Assembly (NCBI GenBank): GCA_050181465.1
Contig: JBFXDD010000001.1
Span: forward strand, 293,353-357,352
Length of the DNA stretch: 64,000 bases
Origin: JACRLW01 sp050181465
GTDB lineage: Bacteria > Planctomycetota > UBA1135 > UBA2386
Direction: 5' to 3'
Part shown: one piece after another, positions 60,272-64,000 of the stretch
How the letters are laid out: every line of letters begins with the position of its first letter
How positions within the stretch are numbered: position 1 is the first letter of the stretch
Notes under the pieces: generated by a model
Seen by the model: the letters and a program-made list of their open reading frames with translations, nothing else
Told to the model about the DNA's origin: nothing
The model's database searches: none
Translations under genes and position numbers: made by a program

Positions 60272-62392
60272 ATGGAGGTCGTTCCAGCTCACGCCCCTGC
60301 CCCGATCGCGCTCGCGGTAGCCGCCGGAACGGTGGCGCTGACGATCTGGGTCGGCCGCGGACCCGCACGCCGATTGCAAGGACTGACCGCAACGGAGGCC
60401 GCGGCAGCGAGCATGCTGATCGGCAGCGCGGTCCTCGCGACGACCGCTCTCGCACTCGGCGCCTGCCGACTTCTGACCCCATTCCCGTTCGTAGCGACCA
60501 GCGTCCTGCTCGGCGCGATCGGCGCCTGGTCACTGCGACCGCGGAGAACGATCCTCGAAGCGGCATCGCCGCCGCGCGACCCGACGGTGACTCGCTTCCA
60601 CCGGTGGACGGCAATCGCATTCCTCCCCTTGCTGCTCTCCGCGCTCGAGCCGCCGCAGTTCGTCGACGCCTGCAACTACCACCTGCCGCTGATCGATCAC
60701 TACGCCCGCAGGCAAGCGCTCGAGCTGGCATCCGATCAGCAACTGCCGACCTTCGGAATCGCGTTCCATCTGCTCGCGACCATCCCGTATCGACTCGGCG
60801 GCGAAACCGCGGTGCAACTCCTCCACCTCGCCTTCTTCGCGGTCGCCGGCCTGGTGCTGCTCGGTGCCGGCGAACGCTCGAAGCAGCCGCTGATCGGCAT
60901 CCTCGCCGCGGCGCTTTGGTGGGGTCAACCCGCATTCGCGAGCAACGCGACCCAGGCGCTGGTCGACTGCGTATGGCCTGCCTTCGCCGCGATGGCGATC
61001 GCCCTTTGCATGGACGATCGCGCGCAAGGCACGCGTCTTCGCTTCGGCCTCGCCGGCCTTCTCGCGGGCACCGCTGCGGCAACCAAGTACACCGGTGCCG
61101 TCGCAAGTCTTCCGCTCCTGGCGCTCGCCATCCGAGCGGTGTGGCAACGTCGATCGGCCACGTCCGTGCTCGCGTGCCTCCTCGGACTCCTTGCCGGCTG
61201 CGGACCAGTCTTTCTCTGGAACGCAGTCGCAACCGGCGATCCGCTCTTCCCGTACCTCCTGCACGTCTTTCCCAACCCGTTCTGGAACACCGACGACCTG
61301 GCGTTGCAGCGGGAGACCTGGCGACAACACGGTGCCGGCCACGGACTGCTCGACGTCCTGTGGTTGCCCTGGCGCTTCGTCGTGGAACCGCAGCATTTCC
61401 TCACGGCGGCTCCACTGTCGCCGCTCTTGTGGTGGCTGCTGTTGCCGCTCGCGGTCCCGCACGCGTTGCGCACTCGCAGCGGGCGACTGTTGATGACGAC
61501 CATCATCCTCGCCGTCGTCGTCTGGTTCACCCAGTCGCAGCAAGTTCGGTTCTTGAGCGGTGCCGTCCTGGGGCTGGCCTGGCTCGCCGCAGCGAGTGCG
61601 CCGTGGTGGCTTCACCACCGAAGGTCACTCCTGTGGATCGCCTACACATCACTCGCCGCCGTCCCTCTGCTAGGTGTCGTTCGCCTGTGGCGGAACGGCT
61701 TGCCGCCGATCACTACCGACGCGCGCGATGCGAAGCTCCTCGCGAAGAATCCATCGCTCGAACCCCTGTGGTCACTTGCCGCTTCGGACCAAGGTGCCCG
61801 GGTCTTCGCACTCTTCGCGCAAGACCTGCGGCACGCGGCGTGCGCAGGTCGCTCGCTGGCGCTCGTCGGTGACTGGTTCGGTCCGAGCCGATTTCGCGAC
61901 GTTTGGGACTCGCAGCGCGGAACCTTGCTGCCTGCCTCCGACGCTCTGGATGCCCATCGAATCGATCACCTGTACGTCCGCGTCACACCGAACCATTCCG
62001 TCGACCTCAGCGATCAGATCGGGGATGCAACGTCCTCGCCCGGAGGCCGGCTTCGCGTTCTCCACGCGGATCGTCACGGTGCGCTGTTTCGCGTCTTGCC
62101 TTCGACAAGGACGATCTTGTTCAGACCCGAAGCGGTCCCCTCCGACTCCGTGGCCGCGACGAGACCAGGAACCACTTGGTGCCTGCGCTTCGCCGCGACT
62201 CCCATCGCTTCGACACCACCCTCTCTCGAGTTCCTCGATGAAGACGGGTCGCTCGTCAGTCGCACCGAAGGCGTCTTCCCGTGTCATGACGACGGCATCC
62301 TTGCGGCCACCGCCCCGGTTCGCTCGATCTCGATGCGCGTGCGGCATGCACCGTATCGCTCGAGTTTGTCCTCGCTTCCGCCGGACGACTGA
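60272..62392 (+). CDS. Large multi-pass membrane protein, glycosyltransferase-like
   Basis: A 706-residue protein with about ten to twelve membrane helices in residues 1-480, such as APIALAVAAGTVALTIWVG, AVLATTALALGACRLL and TTIILAVVVWFTQS. The first large loop has LEPPQFVDACNYHLPLIDHY, an acidic pair followed by a YHLP motif, as in GT-C enzymes that use polyprenyl-phosphate sugars; a later loop has RFGLAGLLAGTAAATKYTGA, typical of the same superfamily. A soluble region of about 220 residues ends the protein. Probable role: transfer of a sugar to an envelope polymer or protein, from the periplasmic face. The acceptor is unknown. The ATG at 60272 starts just before the first helix. It ends 20 bases before a convergent gene. 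Confidence 0.75.
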   Translation: MEVVPAHAPAPIALAVAAGTVALTIWVGRGPARRLQGLTATEAAAASMLIGSAVLATTALALGACRLLTPFPFVATSVLLGAIGAWSLRPRRTILEAASPPRDPTVTRFHRWTAIAFLPLLLSALEPPQFVDACNYHLPLIDHYARRQALELASDQQLPTFGIAFHLLATIPYRLGGETAVQLLHLAFFAVAGLVLLGAGERSKQPLIGILAAALWWGQPAFASNATQALVDCVWPAFAAMAIALCMDDRAQGTRLRFGLAGLLAGTAAATKYTGAVASLPLLALAIRAVWQRRSATSVLACLLGLLAGCGPVFLWNAVATGDPLFPYLLHVFPNPFWNTDDLALQRETWRQHGAGHGLLDVLWLPWRFVVEPQHFLTAAPLSPLLWWLLLPLAVPHALRTRSGRLLMTTIILAVVVWFTQSQQVRFLSGAVLGLAWLAAASAPWWLHHRRSLLWIAYTSLAAVPLLGVVRLWRNGLPPITTDARDAKLLAKNPSLEPLWSLAASDQGARVFALFAQDLRHAACAGRSLALVGDWFGPSRFRDVWDSQRGTLLPASDALDAHRIDHLYVRVTPNHSVDLSDQIGDATSSPGGRLRVLHADRHGALFRVLPSTRTILFRPEAVPSDSVAATRPGTTWCLRFAATPIASTPPSLEFLDEDGSLVSRTEGVFPCHDDGILAATAPVRSISMRVRHAPYRSSLSSLPPDD

Positions 62393-62412
62393 CTCCCGCG
62401 ACACTCAGCGCC

Positions 62413-63240
62413 TCACACCGAACGACTTTCGAGCGAGTAGCAGGCCATCGAGAGCGAGCCGTAAGCGAATCCGTCGAGCCGGCCCGACAGCGGATGCTTT
62501 GCCGCGCTCGACAGGCCGGCGAGATAGAGAAGCGGAAGGAAGTGATCGGGCGTAGGAACCGCCAGCGCGAAGTCGGCATGGTGCCGCAGCGCAGGTGCCG
62601 CCTCGGGGCGTTCGGTGAGGACCTCGCGCACGGCCTCGTCGAAGCGACGTGCCCAGTCGAAGCCCAGCTCCGGCTGCGACCACTCCAAGGCTCGCAGGTT
62701 GTGCACGACGTTGCCGCTACCCACGATCCAAACTCCCCGCTCGCGGAGCGGAGCGAGTCGCGCACCGAGCGCGAAGTGCGCATCGAAGTCGAGCCGCGAG
62801 TCGAGCGAGAGTTGAACGACCGGGATGTCCGCACGCGGGCAAGCGTGCACGAGAACCGACCACGTTCCGTGGTCGAGACCCCAATCGTCCAGATCGAGTC
62901 TCACGGGCATCGGCGCGAGGAGATCGACGACCTCGTGTGCGAGCTCTGGACTGCCAGGTGCAGGGTATTCCACGCCGAACAACCGCCGCGGGAAGCCGTG
63001 GAAGTCATGAATGGTCCGCGGCTTCGGCATCGCGGTCACCGCGATGCCGTCCCCATACCAATGTGCGGAGATCACCAGGATCGCCCGCGGCACCGGGATG
63101 GCTCGACCGAACTCAGCCCACGCCCGTGAGTAGCGATTCTGCTCGATCGCGTTCATCGGACTGCCGTGCCCGAAGAACACGGCGGGAATCGGAACCGAAC
63201 CGGTTTCGCGCGGATCGGCGGGAGGTTCGCTGCGGTGCAT
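62413..63240 (-). CDS. ygiD: 4,5-DOPA dioxygenase extradiol family protein
   Basis: A 275-residue class III extradiol ring-cleavage dioxygenase of the LigB/YgiD type, close to the usual 260-270. Family motifs: IPAVFFGHGSPMNAIEQN (with a metal-binding His), ILVISAHWYGDGIAVTA, IHDFHGFPRRLFGVEYPAPGS, LDDWGLDHGTWSVL and GSGNVVHNLRAL. These supply the non-haem metal (Fe or Zn) ligands. YgiD cleaves DOPA in vitro, but its natural substrate is unproven. Transcribed alone from ATG 63240. Next to it on the same strand is an anti-sigma-like gene, 60 bases upstream, unrelated in function as far as I can tell. Confidence 0.9.
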   Translation of the reverse strand: MHRSEPPADPRETGSVPIPAVFFGHGSPMNAIEQNRYSRAWAEFGRAIPVPRAILVISAHWYGDGIAVTAMPKPRTIHDFHGFPRRLFGVEYPAPGSPELAHEVVDLLAPMPVRLDLDDWGLDHGTWSVLVHACPRADIPVVQLSLDSRLDFDAHFALGARLAPLRERGVWIVGSGNVVHNLRALEWSQPELGFDWARRFDEAVREVLTERPEAAPALRHHADFALAVPTPDHFLPLLYLAGLSSAAKHPLSGRLDGFAYGSLSMACYSLESRSV

Positions 63241-63300
63241 GCAACAGCCATGCTACGCCCTCGGCCCCACAGTACTGGGCGCGTGACGATCGCAGCGAGG

Positions 63301-63972
63301 TCACTCGCGCCGACGGTCCGGCACCGAGATCCACTCCGAGCTCTGCACCACTCGCCGGAAGGCATCGAGGCGTTGGACTTGGAAGGAGCGATCCTGCGCG
63401 CCTTCGATTGCCGGGTCGGGCGCCCATTCCGTCGTGGTCACGCGGACGACATCGAGCACCTGACCGTCACTCCGCATCCGAACCCGGAAGGCTTCGCCGG
63501 GGCGGAGGGATGGTCCCGTCCACCGCAGGACGAGGTCTCGATCGCTTCCGAGTTCCAAGACCTCGATGCGGATCTCCTGGCCGAGAGTCTCCCGAGCCGG
63601 AGACCCTTCGGCGTTGCTCGTGATGGTCGTCAACGCGACGAACACCACCGCGGCGGCTGCGAGGAGAACGGCCCACGGCAGGCGCCGCGGCGCCGCGAGC
63701 CGGACGCCCCCCAGCTTCGCGACGGCGTCGCTCACACAGCGGTGATCCGCGACTGCTGGAAGTTCCGCGCGGGCCAGCTCGAATCGCGAACGAGTCGCTG
63801 CCCACAACTCCCGTGCGAACAACAGGTGCGTGATGGCATCCTCGAACCGCGGCGAGGCGGTCCGCCATGCCGCAACCTCCGGAGCGTCGGGAGCGAGCCG
63901 TCGCTCATCGACTGCATCCAGGACTGCGATTGCCGCGTCCGGCAGATCGAGATCATCCGGGTCCACGGTCAT
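63301..63972 (-). CDS. Membrane protein, possible anti-sigma factor
   Basis: A 223-residue bitopic protein. Residues 1-95 are charged, acidic and helical (DDLDLPDAAIAVLDAVDERR, SPRFEDAITHLLFARELWAA) and presumably cytoplasmic; a single membrane helix at about 98-117 (LPWAVLLAAAAVVFVALTTI) follows; the rest is a soluble beta-rich domain (IRIEVLELGSDRDLVLRWTG). That order is typical of transmembrane anti-sigma factors, but the HxxxCxxC zinc motif is absent. Its ATG appears to overlap the stop of a gene running in from the window edge, whose last codons (REFWKEKQR) are reminiscent of an ECF sigma factor. If so, this would be its regulator. GGAGG-like AAGGAGAAG precedes the ATG. Confidence 0.65.
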   Translation of the reverse strand: MTVDPDDLDLPDAAIAVLDAVDERRLAPDAPEVAAWRTASPRFEDAITHLLFARELWAATRSRFELARAELPAVADHRCVSDAVAKLGGVRLAAPRRLPWAVLLAAAAVVFVALTTITSNAEGSPARETLGQEIRIEVLELGSDRDLVLRWTGPSLRPGEAFRVRMRSDGQVLDVVRVTTTEWAPDPAIEGAQDRSFQVQRLDAFRRVVQSSEWISVPDRRRE

Positions 63973-64000
63973 CGCTGCTTCTCCTTCCAGAACTCGCGTA
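63969..64000 (-). CDS. Last ten codons of an upstream gene, possibly ECF sigma
   Basis: Reading leftwards in the frame one base off the neighbour gives REFWKEKQR and TGA at 63971-63969, overlapping the next ATG (ATGA) as elsewhere in the window. The basic ending fits an ECF sigma C terminus, but ten residues prove little; the rest lies outside the window. Confidence 0.3.
   Translation of the reverse strand, partial: REFWKEKQR

Noticed and set aside
1..64000. CRISPR array, insertion sequence, prophage or rRNA
   Set aside because: No regularly spaced direct repeats, transposase, integrase, phage structural gene or rRNA segment was seen; only the palindromic repeat at 21168 hints at a mobile or dispersed element.

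Overview
The window is 64 kb of high-GC DNA (roughly two thirds G+C) from a Gram-negative-type bacterium, most likely a member of the Planctomycetota. The clues are a Ser/Thr kinase fused to a formylglycine-enzyme-like domain and translationally coupled to an ECF sigma factor of the type common in planctomycetes, a Cys-type sulfatase, HEAT, TPR and kelch secreted proteins, a DUF4388 pair, and secreted proteins sharing a beta-rich C-terminal domain. This placement is inference from gene content; no rRNA is present. Three 100-N runs (14070-14169, 17239-17338, 21300-21399) mark scaffold joins, so order and gene continuity across them are not proven.

Layout. 1-3160: a minus-strand set (lipoprotein with TPR-like helices, galE, partial lipoprotein) diverging from an inositol-monophosphatase-family gene. 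3360-5497: a secreted HEAT-repeat protein with a Pro/Gly-rich leader and a strong terminator. 5537-10912: a minus-strand set of purM, a TPR protein, a secreted alpha/beta-hydrolase-like protein and a membrane spermidine-synthase-like protein. 11177-14616: ispC(dxr) overlapping rseP, cut by the first gap, then the end of a UbiA-like membrane protein. 14645-21126: an uncharacterised helical protein, a short CCA-transferase-like protein, a membrane-anchored hypothetical, a zinc-ribbon/SPFH pair and a sulfatase. 21435-25421: a central-carbon operon, pckA - 6-phosphofructokinase - class I aldolase. 25561-28449: two paralogous DUF4388 + MshEN-like proteins around a phosphopantetheinyl transferase. 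28550-30861: secreted endonuclease I and an SGNH hydrolase.

30880-54161 is the most interesting part. Glycogen genes sit on both sides: glgA at 32141-33607; glgC, debranching enzyme, GH57 and a fused GT3-type synthase/alpha-glucan phosphorylase at 45326-54161. Between and around them is an uncharacterised set of four ATP-grasp ligases (three of them paralogs), an S51/cyanophycinase-like hydrolase and two esterase-fold hydrolases, several joined by start/stop overlaps. I propose a peptide- or amide-conjugate metabolic system located beside polysaccharide storage; its product cannot be read from the sequence. A subtilase with an altered catalytic Asp site, a PGPGW-type membrane protein, a small lipoprotein and a PilX-like protein are interspersed.

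54229-64000: a tRNA-Asn flanked by tetraloop hairpins, the kinase/sigma pair, a seven-repeat kelch protein followed by an orphaned copy of its C-terminal domain, a large membrane protein resembling glycosyltransferases, a DOPA-dioxygenase-like enzyme, and a membrane protein that may be an anti-sigma factor behind the last codons of a gene running off the edge.

Gene packing is tight: at least twelve neighbouring gene pairs overlap by 4-7 bases (ATGA, GTGA or TTGA junctions), implying widespread translational coupling. GTG and TTG starts are used several times.
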